From the NCBI GenBank assembly GCA_043812055.1, contig JBDRMN010000027.1, positions 1-28,777 of the forward strand: 28,777 nucleotides of DNA, given 5' to 3'. Below the pieces are notes generated by a model, which worked only from the letters and a program-made list of their open reading frames with translations, made no database searches and was not told where the DNA came from. The translations under genes and the position numbers were made by a program. Source of the DNA: JBDRMN01 sp043812055 (GTDB lineage: Bacteria > Patescibacteriota > Gracilibacteria > JAHISY01). How positions within the stretch are numbered: position 1 is the stretch's first letter; every line of letters starts with the position of its first letter. Below are positions 1-6,937 of the stretch, one piece after another.

Positions 1-333
1 CTCCACACCCCCTCCCGCCTTTGTCGGATCAAGCATTCCAATTACAACCTTGCTGATTCCGGCTTTCAGAATTGCCCGAGTGCAGGGAGGAGTTTTGCCA
101 TGATGGTTACAAGGCTCGAGGGTGACGACGAGCGTGGCGCCGTTGGCCTTACTGCCGGCTTTTTTCAAGGCGATGACTTCGGCATGAGGCTGACCGGCTT
201 TTTTGTGGAAACCTGTGGCGATTACCTTTCCGTTTTTGATGACGATTGCTCCGACCCTGGGATTATAGGAAGGGTTGGTGGCCTTTTGGGCCAGCTTGAT
301 TGCATGCGACATGTAACTCTTTTCTTCTAGCAT
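1..333 (-). CDS. ribD: RibD deaminase domain (riboflavin biosynthesis), 3' part outside the window
   Basis: Diaminohydroxyphosphoribosylaminopyrimidine deaminase, the second step of riboflavin synthesis from GTP. The 111 visible codons hold the zinc deaminase core: NPRVGAIV (residues 24-31), the catalytic HAE (H50, E52), and PC-x8-C with TLEPC and GKTPPC (C75, C84). The frame stays open to base 1, so the reductase domain, if present, lies outside. The ATG at 331-333 is chosen as start; Met8 is an alternative. It lies downstream of ribBA on the same strand, separated by a repeat-filled gap of 195 bp, so cotranscription is likely but not certain. The family call is secure. Whether the reductase domain is fused, as in E. 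coli RibD, cannot be seen. Confidence 0.93.
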   Translation of the reverse strand, partial: MLEEKSYMSHAIKLAQKATNPSYNPRVGAIVIKNGKVIATGFHKKAGQPHAEVIALKKAGSKANGATLVVTLEPCNHHGKTPPCTRAILKAGISKVVIGMLDPTKAGGGVE

Positions 334-339
334 GGTGAG

Positions 340-527
340 AATTTAAAGAAATTAAATTCCAAATTCCAATACCCAAATTCCAACTGTCTGAACCACTGAT
401 TACGCAGATTAAATGATTACCATGATTTCTACTTAAGGAGACTAACTTAAAATACATAAATTAACTCAACTAAAAGTAATCATGTAAATCAAACAAATCA
501 CAAAAATCACAGTTCAAGACAATTTAA
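340..527. repeat. Degenerate short-period repeat array between ribBA and ribD
   Basis: This AT-rich gap has no gene. At 345-382 it holds repeats of the AAATTCC / CCAAATT type. At about 390-435 and 475-520 it holds arrays with a period close to 9 bp built around GATTA and AATCA (for example AATCATGTA, AATCAAACA, AATCACAAA). Reverse-complemented, the second and third blocks resemble the gap after pyrF (9371-9500), including the shared text GTCTTGAACT. It is therefore a dispersed family and not random AT-rich DNA. Confidence 0.7.
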
Positions 528-528
528 A

Positions 529-1728
529 TCAAACTTTTTTCAGTTGGTGTTTCAGCTTATCTTTTTTCGTTTTCAAATAGGATCGGTTTCCAGCATGCGG
601 CTGCGTTTCCAGCGAAATCCGTTTCACCACCTTCAGTCCGTAACCCGAAATCCCTGCCAGCTTCTTCGGATTATTTGTTAACAAGCGAATCGTCGTTAGC
701 CCCAGGTCAGCGAGGATCTGAGCGCCGATACCGTACTCGCGTTCATCCGCCTTGAAGCCGAGGCGTTCATTGGCCTCGACGGTGTCGGCTCCATTGTCTT
801 GTAATTCGTAAGCCCGGATTTTGTTGCAGAGTCCGATCCCGCGGCCCTCTTGCTTCATGAAAAGGAAGACGCCGCCGGACGCAGCAACCTTTTTGAGCGC
901 CGCATCTTTTTGTTGGCGACAGTCGCAGCGCAAGGAATGGAAGGCGTCACTGGTGAGACATTCGCTGTGAACACGCACGAGCACATTTTTTTTACCAGCG
1001 ACTTCACCCCTCACCAAAGCGAGATGCTCTTCACAAGGATTCAGCAAATTCTGGTAGGCCAAAACCCTGAAGTCACCAAACTCGGTTGGCAAATTCGCCT
1101 CAGCCACCCGTTTCACGAATTGCTCTTTGGCCAAGCGGTAAGCGATGAGGTCGGCGATGGAGATCAGTTTCAATTTGTGCTTCCGGGCAAATTTTTTCAG
1201 ATCCAACAGGCGTGCCATCGTGCCGTTGTCTTTCATAATTTCGCAGATCACTCCCGCCGGTTTGAGTTTCGCGAATCGGGCCAGATCAATAGCCGCTTCG
1301 GTGTGGCCGGCGCGGACGAGTACACCACCGGATTTGGCACGCAGAGGGAAGATGTGACCCGGTCGGATGAAATCAGTAGCCTTGGCCCGGGAGGAAACAA
1401 TGTGCTTGATCGTCTTGGCGCGGTCAGAGGCGGAGATGCCGCTGCTGATCCCGCGTTTCAGATCACAGGAAATTGTGAAGTTGCACTGCTCCGGATTCTC
1501 CAGCTCGCCATTCATCGGACGGAACTGTAAGCGGTCCGCGATTTCCTCGGCGATGGGTGTGCAGATCAGCCCGCGGCCGTGTTTCGCGAAAAAGTTAATC
1601 AGCGCCGGAGTCACTCTTTCCGCAGCGATCAAAAGATCCCCCTCGTTTTCGCGGTTTTCGTCATCGACAATGATGACGGGCTTACCGCGTTTAATTGCTG
1701 AGATTGCTTCGGGAATGGTGTTTAGCAT
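529..1728 (-). CDS. ribBA: Bifunctional DHBP synthase / GTP cyclohydrolase II
   Basis: Supplies both branches of riboflavin synthesis: 3,4-dihydroxy-2-butanone 4-phosphate from ribulose 5-phosphate (N-terminal half) and opening of GTP (C-terminal half). The RibB half shows the acidic loop DDENREN (22-28), GISASDRA (97-104) and RPGHIFPL (122-129). The RibA half shows the three zinc cysteines C257, C268 and C270 in SEC-x10-CDC, then QEGRGIGL (293-300). At 399 aa it is the normal length for the fusion. The ATG at 1728 puts the start directly before the RibB fold. A TTGGTG/TAAAAT promoter lies about 50 bp upstream. No FMN riboswitch is recognisable upstream. Confidence 0.97.
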   Translation of the reverse strand: MLNTIPEAISAIKRGKPVIIVDDENRENEGDLLIAAERVTPALINFFAKHGRGLICTPIAEEIADRLQFRPMNGELENPEQCNFTISCDLKRGISSGISASDRAKTIKHIVSSRAKATDFIRPGHIFPLRAKSGGVLVRAGHTEAAIDLARFAKLKPAGVICEIMKDNGTMARLLDLKKFARKHKLKLISIADLIAYRLAKEQFVKRVAEANLPTEFGDFRVLAYQNLLNPCEEHLALVRGEVAGKKNVLVRVHSECLTSDAFHSLRCDCRQQKDAALKKVAASGGVFLFMKQEGRGIGLCNKIRAYELQDNGADTVEANERLGFKADEREYGIGAQILADLGLTTIRLLTNNPKKLAGISGYGLKVVKRISLETQPHAGNRSYLKTKKDKLKHQLKKV

Positions 1729-1775
1729 TCAGAAAGAATAATGGAATAAGGGAATAATAGCAGTGAGGTTGCTGC

Positions 1776-1804
1776 ATTTTAATTCTTCAGGAGAGAAACA
1801 CCAA
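1776..1804 (-). promoter_or_regulatory. Predicted housekeeping promoter of ribBA
   Basis: Read on the minus strand, TTGGTG (1804-1799) and TAAAAT (1781-1776) are separated by exactly 17 bp. Transcription would start near 1769, giving a leader of about 40 nt before the ribBA ATG. The same TTG-17-TAAAAT layout recurs elsewhere in the window, which raises confidence. Confidence 0.6.
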
Positions 1805-1809
1805 CTTGT

Positions 1810-1848
1810 TGTATTCCATATTCCACTATTCTACTATTCCAATACTCC
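1810..1848. repeat. 8-bp period array (TATTCCAN) abutting the methyltransferase start
   Basis: About five consecutive variants of TATTCCA(N), such as TATTCCAC, TATTCTAC and TATTCCAA, with a spacing of about 8 bp run right up to the ATG at 1849. No Shine-Dalgarno sequence is present there. Confidence 0.65.
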
Positions 1849-2367
1849 ATGATAGATCTTGTTCCCCTCTTCGGCCTAATCTTCCTCCTCGCCTTCTTCT
1901 ACTTCTTCGTTGCCGGCTTCTTCCGCTCACCCTTCGTTCCCGCGAATCGGAAGACGGTCGAAAAGATGCTAGCTGCGGCGAAGTTACGGAAAGGGGAGCG
2001 GGTAATTGATCTGGGCTGTGGCGACGGGCGGATTATTTTTTTGGCAGAGCAGCGTTACGGAGTGACCGCAGAGGGTTACGAAGTCTCCACCTTCGTATGG
2101 TTACTCGCCCAGCTCAATCGTTTACTAAAACATTCTCAAGCAAAGATTTACCGGAAGAACTTTTTCAAAGCTGATTTAGCGCAGGCGGATATCGTGTTTT
2201 GTTATTTATTACCGGAAGTAATGCGCAAACTGGCCCCGAAACTAAAGCAAGAACTGAAGCAAGGGGCCCGAATCGTTTCAGCCTCGTTTAGTTTGCCCGA
2301 TTGGGAAGCGGTGCAGGTTTATGAGAAGGAAGGGGGAAGTGAGAAGGTTTTTGTGTATAGGAGGTAG
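1849..2367 (+). CDS. Membrane-anchored class I SAM methyltransferase, FAM173/ATPSCKMT-like
   Basis: Probable protein methyltransferase at the membrane. Residues 4-24 form one hydrophobic segment, followed by the SAM-binding motif VIDLGCGDG (52-60), an acidic strand-2 end (EGYE, 75-78) and DIVFCYLLP (114-122), a position and motif typical of the FAM173 group. At 172 aa it is compact, as in that family. Eukaryotic members methylate a lysine of mitochondrial ADP/ATP carrier or the ATP synthase c subunit; the bacterial substrate is unknown and none is suggested by the neighbours. The ATG at 1849 keeps the complete membrane anchor. A different small SAM methyltransferase family remains possible; the methyltransferase fold itself is clear. 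Confidence 0.8.
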   Translation: MIDLVPLFGLIFLLAFFYFFVAGFFRSPFVPANRKTVEKMLAAAKLRKGERVIDLGCGDGRIIFLAEQRYGVTAEGYEVSTFVWLLAQLNRLLKHSQAKIYRKNFFKADLAQADIVFCYLLPEVMRKLAPKLKQELKQGARIVSASFSLPDWEAVQVYEKEGGSEKVFVYRR

Positions 2368-2399
2368 TATTAGTGGATAGTGTTAGTGTTAGTGGCTTG

Positions 2400-2433
2400 C
2401 CCTGAGGAGTCCGCCGCGGCGGACGACGAAGGG
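2400..2433. repeat. Intergenic palindromic element with perfect 16-bp core
   Basis: CCCTGAGG and GACGAAGGG-type arms flank a perfect palindrome, GTCCGCCGCGGCGGAC (2409-2424). No T-run follows, so it is not a classical terminator. The arms resemble the CTGAGC/GAAGG repeats scattered in many environmental genomes; a related stretch lies inside gyrB at 20925-20954. A short GTTAGT array (2370-2396) precedes it. Confidence 0.6.
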
Positions 2434-2450
2434 TTCTTGATCCTTCCCCA

Positions 2451-2479
2451 TTGATTTTTTCATCCAGATGTGCTACAAT
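2451..2479 (+). promoter_or_regulatory. Strong sigma-70 type promoter
   Basis: TTGATT (2451-2456), 17 bp, TACAAT (2474-2479). This is one of the best consensus promoters in the window. The predicted start near 2486 leaves only the 47-codon ORF at 2505 downstream before the convergent kinase gene, so the promoter supports that ORF. Confidence 0.65.
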
Positions 2480-2504
2480 TACGCGATAAGCCTACTAAAA
2501 AGGC

Positions 2505-2648
2505 ATGCAAATATTTCCTCCCCATTCCCGGCGTTTACTTCTGCTCACTCTGCTACTGACGGTGACAGCCTGTACACTGCTTTTTGGCCTTGATGAAATC
2601 GTGGAAATGTGTGCAACCAAAGCTTATATCCTGGCTGCGGGTATTTAA
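2505..2648 (+). CDS. Putative small lipoprotein (47 aa)
   Basis: An unrecognised small ORF. Two arginines (9-10) precede a leucine-rich hydrophobic run and a lipobox-like VTAC with Cys23, so a signal-peptidase-II lipoprotein with a mature part of 25 residues is plausible. A near-consensus promoter lies 26 bp upstream, and AAAAAGG just before the ATG may be a weak ribosome site. The stop is 4 bp from the stop of the convergent kinase gene. No function can be given. The alternative is a chance ORF downstream of a promoter for a short RNA. Confidence 0.45.
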   Translation: MQIFPPHSRRLLLLTLLLTVTACTLLFGLDEIVEMCATKAYILAAGI

Positions 2649-2652
2649 AAAT

Positions 2653-3168
2653 CTACAGAACATTATTGGCTTTCAGAATATCCAAAACCTGCTCCGTCAT
2701 CTCTGCGACCGGAGCTTCTTTCTGGAGTTCCAGAATCGCGTGATGGTGTTTGGCGTATTCCTTTTCGCGCCATTCCCAGATTTCCTGCAAAGTCATCGTT
2801 TGCGCTCCGACAATACGAGATTTACCATCGCTCCGATCGCCAATGCGTTTTTCGATAATGCTGTGATCCGGTTTCAGCCAGATCGCAAACGCATTTTTCT
2901 TAAGATGTTCGATTCCTTCCGGAACCAGAGGAACGCTACCACTGGCAGCGATCACCGCAGCATCAACGTCAATCTTTTGGACCAACTCCGCTTCGAATCT
3001 GAGAAACTCAGCGTCCCCGAGGGCGGCCAAATGCTCCGCCACATCTTTGCCGCTGATTTCTTCGATGAATTCGTCCACGTCGATAAACTCGCGTCCGAGT
3101 TTCTCCGCGAGCAGCTTGCCAATTTTCGTTTTGCCGCTGCCGGGCATTCCTATTAATAAAATGTTCAT
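2653..3168 (-). CDS. Shikimate kinase-family P-loop kinase, substrate motif altered
   Basis: A small nucleoside-monophosphate-kinase-like fold of 171 aa, the usual length of AroK. Walker A is GMPGSGKT (7-14). The shikimate-contacting Asp matches D30/D32 in FIDVDEF, and R57 fits the conserved Arg of the FR-x-x-E motif. The glycine-rich substrate loop, usually GGG, reads ASGSVPL (75-81), as in divergent members of unknown or different substrate. No other aromatic-pathway gene is in the window. Shikimate kinase is the best single guess, but a different small hydroxylated substrate is possible. The -10 box ends 6 bp before the ATG, so translation is predicted to be leaderless. Confidence 0.7.
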   Translation of the reverse strand: MNILLIGMPGSGKTKIGKLLAEKLGREFIDVDEFIEEISGKDVAEHLAALGDAEFLRFEAELVQKIDVDAAVIAASGSVPLVPEGIEHLKKNAFAIWLKPDHSIIEKRIGDRSDGKSRIVGAQTMTLQEIWEWREKEYAKHHHAILELQKEAPVAEMTEQVLDILKANNVL

Positions 3169-3174
3169 GCCGCT

Positions 3175-3202
3175 ATTTTAGAGGTTCTATTTCAGTATTC
3201 AA
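3175..3202 (-). promoter_or_regulatory. Promoter of the shikimate kinase-like gene (leaderless)
   Basis: On the minus strand TTGAAT (3202-3197), 16 bp, TAAAAT (3180-3175). With initiation about 7 nt past the -10, the transcript starts at or within a base of the ATG at 3168. Confidence 0.55.
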
Positions 3203-3225
3203 TGCGAATAAATAGCTGGTGCCAG

Positions 3226-3290
3226 AATTTCCAAATCCCAAATCCCAATTTCCAAATAAATCCCAAATAACAAATTCCAAAATACCTGAT
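3226..3290. repeat. 7-bp period array (TTTCCAA/ATCCCAA)
   Basis: Repeated variants of ATCCCAA and TTTCCAA in tandem with a period of about 7 bp. The rest of the gap between 3203 and 3352 shows nothing further. Confidence 0.65.
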
Positions 3291-3352
3291 GATCCAAAGT
3301 GTATTTAAGAATCCTCAAGAGCGGTTCTGAACCTGCGAGAGAGACAAGAATT

Positions 3353-3670
3353 TTAACTTTCAACAAATTCTCTCAACACTATATCCAGTTGGTCTCCTCT
3401 TGCAGTTTGCTCAGTTTCAAAATTTTCAGTTTCTTTTTCAGTTGCCAGCCTAACTGTTATCTCACCGCTTTGAACATCTTCCATCTTGATAGAACCTGCC
3501 ATAACGCCCATTTCTGAAGTTGTTTTGCCAGCTACTACGGAATCACACTCACTTTCTCCGTCTGGAGCTCTCAATTGCCACAAGTGATCCACATCATTTC
3601 GAGTCACCACTACGATTGCCTCTTTTTTGGCGAGTTGCACGATAGTCTCAAAGTCAAGTTTTTCAGACAT
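3353..3670 (-). CDS. Hypothetical acidic protein (105 aa)
   Basis: Not recognised. The protein is soluble and acidic, with no signal peptide or membrane segment. The first half, with VVVTRNDVDHLWQLR (20-34), looks like beta strands; the C-terminal half is Glu/Thr-rich. A good promoter (TTGCAA, 17 bp, GATAAT) sits upstream of its ATG, with a leader of about 24 nt and no Shine-Dalgarno sequence. It stands alone between a minus-strand kinase gene and the divergent helicase. The promoter and intact frame support a real gene. Confidence 0.6.
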   Translation of the reverse strand: MSEKLDFETIVQLAKKEAIVVVTRNDVDHLWQLRAPDGESECDSVVAGKTTSEMGVMAGSIKMEDVQSGEITVRLATEKETENFETEQTARGDQLDIVLREFVES

Positions 3671-3700
3671 AATTTTTTAGGTTAAAAATTAAAGGCGGTT

Positions 3701-3729
3701 ATTATCATTCATTTTCTAAACTTTTGCAA
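3701..3729 (-). promoter_or_regulatory. Promoter of the 105-aa protein
   Basis: On the minus strand TTGCAA (3729-3724), exactly 17 bp, GATAAT (3706-3701). The predicted start is near 3694. Confidence 0.6.
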
Positions 3730-3734
3730 GCGGG

Positions 3735-3773
3735 TTGGGTTTTTGGGTTGTTAGGTCTTTAGGTTTTTAGGTG
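3735..3773. repeat. 8-bp period array (TTAGGTNT)
   Basis: Variants of TTAGGTCT, TTAGGTTT and TTAGGTGT in tandem just upstream of the helicase promoter. The same unit is seen at 11427-11466 and 26636-26665. Confidence 0.65.
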
Positions 3774-3779
3774 TTGCTG

Positions 3780-3811
3780 TTGGCAAACACATGCTTTGTT
3801 TTGTGTAAAAT
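3780..3811 (+). promoter_or_regulatory. -10 region of the helicase gene (leaderless)
   Basis: TAAAAT at 3806-3811 ends 6 bp before the GTG start at 3818, so the mRNA should begin at the start codon. TTGGCA at 3780-3785 is the only -35-like hexamer, but the spacing of 20 bp is long, so the -35 assignment is weak. Confidence 0.45.
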
Positions 3812-3817
3812 CCATCC

Positions 3818-6800
3818 GTGAGTTTCAAAAAGAAATTTAACGAGGAATTCGAGAAGCTGAATCCGGCCCAGCGTGAAGCAGCGGAGACGGTGGAGGGGCC
3901 GGTGCTAATCGTGGCGGGGCCGGGTACGGGGAAGACACAGACTTTGGCGTTACGTCTGGCGAATATCCTGCAGAAGACCCAGGCCAAGCCACACAATCTA
4001 TTGGCGCTGACTTTTACCGAATCTGCGGCGATTGAGTTGAAAAAACGTTTAGCCGAGATCATCGGGCCGGACGCCTACGGAATTCAGGCTTCCACCTTTC
4101 ACTCATTTTGCGCCCGGCTCCACGCAACCTTCCCGGCAGAGTTTGCGACTACGCGAGAGCGGGTGCAGATCGATGAGTTACAACAAAGTCAGCTTTTTCG
4201 GGAGATTTTGACTGCGGGGGAGTTTCCCTTGCTTAAACCTCTGCGAGCACCCGAGCTTTATCTCTACGATCTCTCCCGGGCGCTGTCGGATCTGAAGCGG
4301 GAGGGAGTCGCTCCGGAAAAGTTGCGGGAAATTATAGAGGCGGAAGAAAAGGAATTGGTGCAGGAAGAGCGTATTAATCCCAAGACCAAGAAACCGTTTG
4401 GAAAAATTCTCCAGGCCGAAAAGCGTCTGGCGAAGAATTTGGAATTGGCGGAGTTTTATGCGCAGTATCAGGAGCTTTTGAATGAGCGGGGATTTACGGA
4501 CTACGATGATTTGATTTTGTCAGTAGTTAATAAGTTAACCCCCCAGATATCTGGGGGGTTAACGGAAAAAGTGGCTGGGGGATTAATAAAGAAAGAAAAG
4601 GGTGGGGAGCCGGAAGGCGAAGACAGTTTCTTGCTGGCTTATCTTCAGGAAAACTTCCTCTACGCAACCGTAGATGAATTCCAGGATACGAACGGCGCGC
4701 AGAACGCGATCCTCACAGCGTGGGTAGGGGGGGATCCGAAGCCCAATCTTTGTGTCGTTGGCGACGACGATCAGTCGATCTTTCGTTTCCAGGGGGCGTC
4801 GCTGGCGAACATTTTGGAATTTCACGAGAACTTTCCGGAAGCGCAGATCGTTACTTTGACAGAAAACTATCGCTCAACGCAGAAGTTATTAGATGCGGCG
4901 ATGAGCTTGATTGGGAAGAATGAGGAGCGGTTGGTGAATAAGATTGAGGGGTTGAGTAAGGATTTGACAACCCCTGGGGTTGCGCGCAACCCCAGGGGTT
5001 GCATCGTAGCTGAGGCTAGTAATGAGGCGGATGAAATTACGTTTGTTACAACTCAAATTCAAAAGTTACTGAAGGCCAAGGTGACTCCGGAGGAGATTGC
5101 GGTGCTTTACCGGAATCGGGTGCATGGAGATATGTTGACGGGCGCATTGTCGCGGAAACAGGTCCCCTTTTTCCGAGCAGATGGTCAGAATGCTTTGCGA
5201 AACGCACGGGTGCAGCAGCTCGTGAAACTGTTGCGAATAGTAGAGAACCCCAAAGATGCCTTGAGTTCGCTGGCCACCTTCTTCGCGGATTTCACCGGGA
5301 TTCCGGCAGTGGAGGTTTACCGGATTTCTCGGGAGGTGAGCTTCGCAGAGAGTTTCCTCGACATTGCTCTGAAGTCGAAACAGAAAGCGGTGAAAGCCCT
5401 TGCAGAAAAATTACTTAACTTCCAAAAGATGAAGGCTGAGCAGAATTTACTGGAGTTGGTTGAGAACATCGCCGCAGGGAGTGGGCTAACCCAGGTCATT
5501 GCCAAGAACGAAGAATTTGAGGCAGCAGAGGCGCTGACCGCTTTTCTGACTTTTGTGCGGACTTTTGCGACTACGCGTGAAGTGCCAACGCTGGAGAATT
5601 TACTCGCCGACATCGCGGTAATGGAAAAGCTAAATATTCGTTTAGCTGTCCCGGCCCGTTTGCATGCAGCGATCACGCTGACGACGGCGCATTCGGCGAA
5701 GGGGCTGGAATGGGAAAATGTTTTTATTCTTCATGCGGATGATAACTCTTGGGGCGGGCGAGCGAAACCGGAGAAGTTAAAGCTACCTGAACTGGTTCCG
5801 GGAACTTCAGAAAGTGAAAAGGATAAACGCTTAGAAGATGAACGCCGGCTTTTTTACGTAGCGATGACACGGGCGAAACAAGGACTGACGATTTCGGTTG
5901 CCAACTCTTACGAATCCCGGGAAATGACGCCAAGCCGTTTCATCGCGGAGATTGATCCGAAGTTGATTGAAAAGGTTTCCGCACCAGCGGCGGGATTAGC
6001 AGCGCTACCGCTGGAGGGTGATCAAAAGCTCGACCCGGATTCCCAAAAATTCCTCAAAAGTTTGCTCAAAGATTTCCGTCTTTCACCGACGGCACTCAAC
6101 AACTACCTCTGCTGTCCGCAAAAATTCCTATTCCAAAATCTGCTGCGCCTGCCGACGGCTCTCAGTGTCGATGACCGCCTGGGGGCGATCTTTGGCAGTG
6201 CAGTCCATACAGGCTTCGAGGAATTCTTCCGGGAATTCAAACAGACCGGAAAATTGCCAGAAATTGAATTGGCGATTAAGGGCCTGAAAAAAAGCCTAGA
6301 TCGGGAACCACTGACGAAAACTCAGAGATCCGACATTGAGCGTGATGCTGTTCCGGCGATTGAAAAATATATTGCTGATCATACAGCCAAGCTCCAACCA
6401 CCCGTTGAAATCGAATACAACTTTGGCAAACACGACGTTCATTTAGATGATATTCCACTGACGGGGAAGGTTGACCGCATTGATTTCATCCCGCAAACCA
6501 AGACTGATGTGATTTTCGTCGACTACAAAGCAATGAAACCGCTGACGCGGGCGCAGATCCAAGGGGAGACGGCGAACTCGACGGGAGATCCTTACCGACA
6601 GCTTTTGTTTTATCTATTGCTGGCGGAGCTCGACAATCGTTTCATTTTCAAACCCCGCGAGGTCGTCCTCAGTTTCGTACGGGCGGATGACAAGGGAGAC
6701 TTCCATGATGAAGCGTTTAGTCCGCCACGAGAGGAGATTGAAGAATTAAAAAAGCTGATTAAGGAAACTTTCGGGAAGATTCAAAAATTGGAGTTTGCCT

Positions 6801-6856
6801 GTCCGGAAGATGCGGATTGCAAGCGCTGTGATTTTCGAGAGGTCTGTGGGAAATGA
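3818..6856 (+). CDS. UvrD/PcrA-type helicase fused to RecB-like nuclease with Fe-S cluster
   Basis: A single-chain DNA-end processing or repair enzyme of 1012 aa, resembling AdnB/AddA-type helicase-nucleases. All SF1A motifs are present: Walker A GPGTGKT (34-40), DEFQD (286-290), GDDDQSIFRFQGA, LTENYRST, TTAHSAKGLEWENV and YVAMTRAK. The C-terminal third is a PD-(D/E)XK nuclease, with LTGKVDRIDF and VDYKAMKP as the metal/lysine motif. C765/C766 together with C1001, C1004 and C1010 (C-x2-C-x5-C) match the 4Fe-4S clamp of AddB-type nucleases. The GTG start follows a -10 box directly. Two perfect palindromes are embedded in frame (residues 240-248 and 384-395). No partner subunit is nearby. Confidence 0.92.
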   Translation: MSFKKKFNEEFEKLNPAQREAAETVEGPVLIVAGPGTGKTQTLALRLANILQKTQAKPHNLLALTFTESAAIELKKRLAEIIGPDAYGIQASTFHSFCARLHATFPAEFATTRERVQIDELQQSQLFREILTAGEFPLLKPLRAPELYLYDLSRALSDLKREGVAPEKLREIIEAEEKELVQEERINPKTKKPFGKILQAEKRLAKNLELAEFYAQYQELLNERGFTDYDDLILSVVNKLTPQISGGLTEKVAGGLIKKEKGGEPEGEDSFLLAYLQENFLYATVDEFQDTNGAQNAILTAWVGGDPKPNLCVVGDDDQSIFRFQGASLANILEFHENFPEAQIVTLTENYRSTQKLLDAAMSLIGKNEERLVNKIEGLSKDLTTPGVARNPRGCIVAEASNEADEITFVTTQIQKLLKAKVTPEEIAVLYRNRVHGDMLTGALSRKQVPFFRADGQNALRNARVQQLVKLLRIVENPKDALSSLATFFADFTGIPAVEVYRISREVSFAESFLDIALKSKQKAVKALAEKLLNFQKMKAEQNLLELVENIAAGSGLTQVIAKNEEFEAAEALTAFLTFVRTFATTREVPTLENLLADIAVMEKLNIRLAVPARLHAAITLTTAHSAKGLEWENVFILHADDNSWGGRAKPEKLKLPELVPGTSESEKDKRLEDERRLFYVAMTRAKQGLTISVANSYESREMTPSRFIAEIDPKLIEKVSAPAAGLAALPLEGDQKLDPDSQKFLKSLLKDFRLSPTALNNYLCCPQKFLFQNLLRLPTALSVDDRLGAIFGSAVHTGFEEFFREFKQTGKLPEIELAIKGLKKSLDREPLTKTQRSDIERDAVPAIEKYIADHTAKLQPPVEIEYNFGKHDVHLDDIPLTGKVDRIDFIPQTKTDVIFVDYKAMKPLTRAQIQGETANSTGDPYRQLLFYLLLAELDNRFIFKPREVVLSFVRADDKGDFHDEAFSPPREEIEELKKLIKETFGKIQKLEFACPEDADCKRCDFREVCGK
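4534..4563. repeat. Perfect 30-bp palindrome inside the helicase gene (element type A)
   Basis: GTTAAC at both ends, a run of C and a run of G around the centre AGATATCT. It is translated as LTPQISGGL (residues 240-248) without disturbing the frame. Twenty-four of 25 bp recur inside nnr at 28651-28675, where the coding strand again reads LTPQISGG. The site lies in a variable part of the helicase between motifs Ia and II. Confidence 0.9.
4968..5001. repeat. Perfect 34-bp palindrome inside the helicase gene (element type B)
   Basis: A perfect inverted repeat, with CAACCCCTGGGGTTGCG as one 17-bp arm and its reverse complement as the other. It is read as TTPGVARNPRGC (384-395), in frame. Each arm is itself nearly palindromic (AACCCCTGGGGTT). 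It lies after motif IV, in a region that varies between family members. Confidence 0.9.
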
Positions 6857-6920
6857 GCATGGAACACATAATATGGATCAGTCTTGGGTTCTTTGAGCTT
6901 CTTTTTCGGCTGATTCGCGC

Positions 6921-6926
6921 TAAAAT
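6921..6926 (+). promoter_or_regulatory. -10 box of der (near-leaderless)
   Basis: TAAAAT ends 11 bp before the ATG at 6938, leaving a leader of about 5 nt. No convincing -35 hexamer is found at 16-18 bp. The position argues against an upstream TTG start at 6932. Confidence 0.45.
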
Positions 6927-6937
6927 AGCTTTTGCTA

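Noticed and set aside
850..1530. Long plus-strand ORF opposite ribBA
   Set aside because: It is the antisense shadow of a well-conserved gene and has no family features.
1729..1848. FMN riboswitch before ribBA
   Set aside because: None of the conserved RFN segments (such as the AGGGTGAAATTC-type core) is present, and the gap is too short and repeat-filled.
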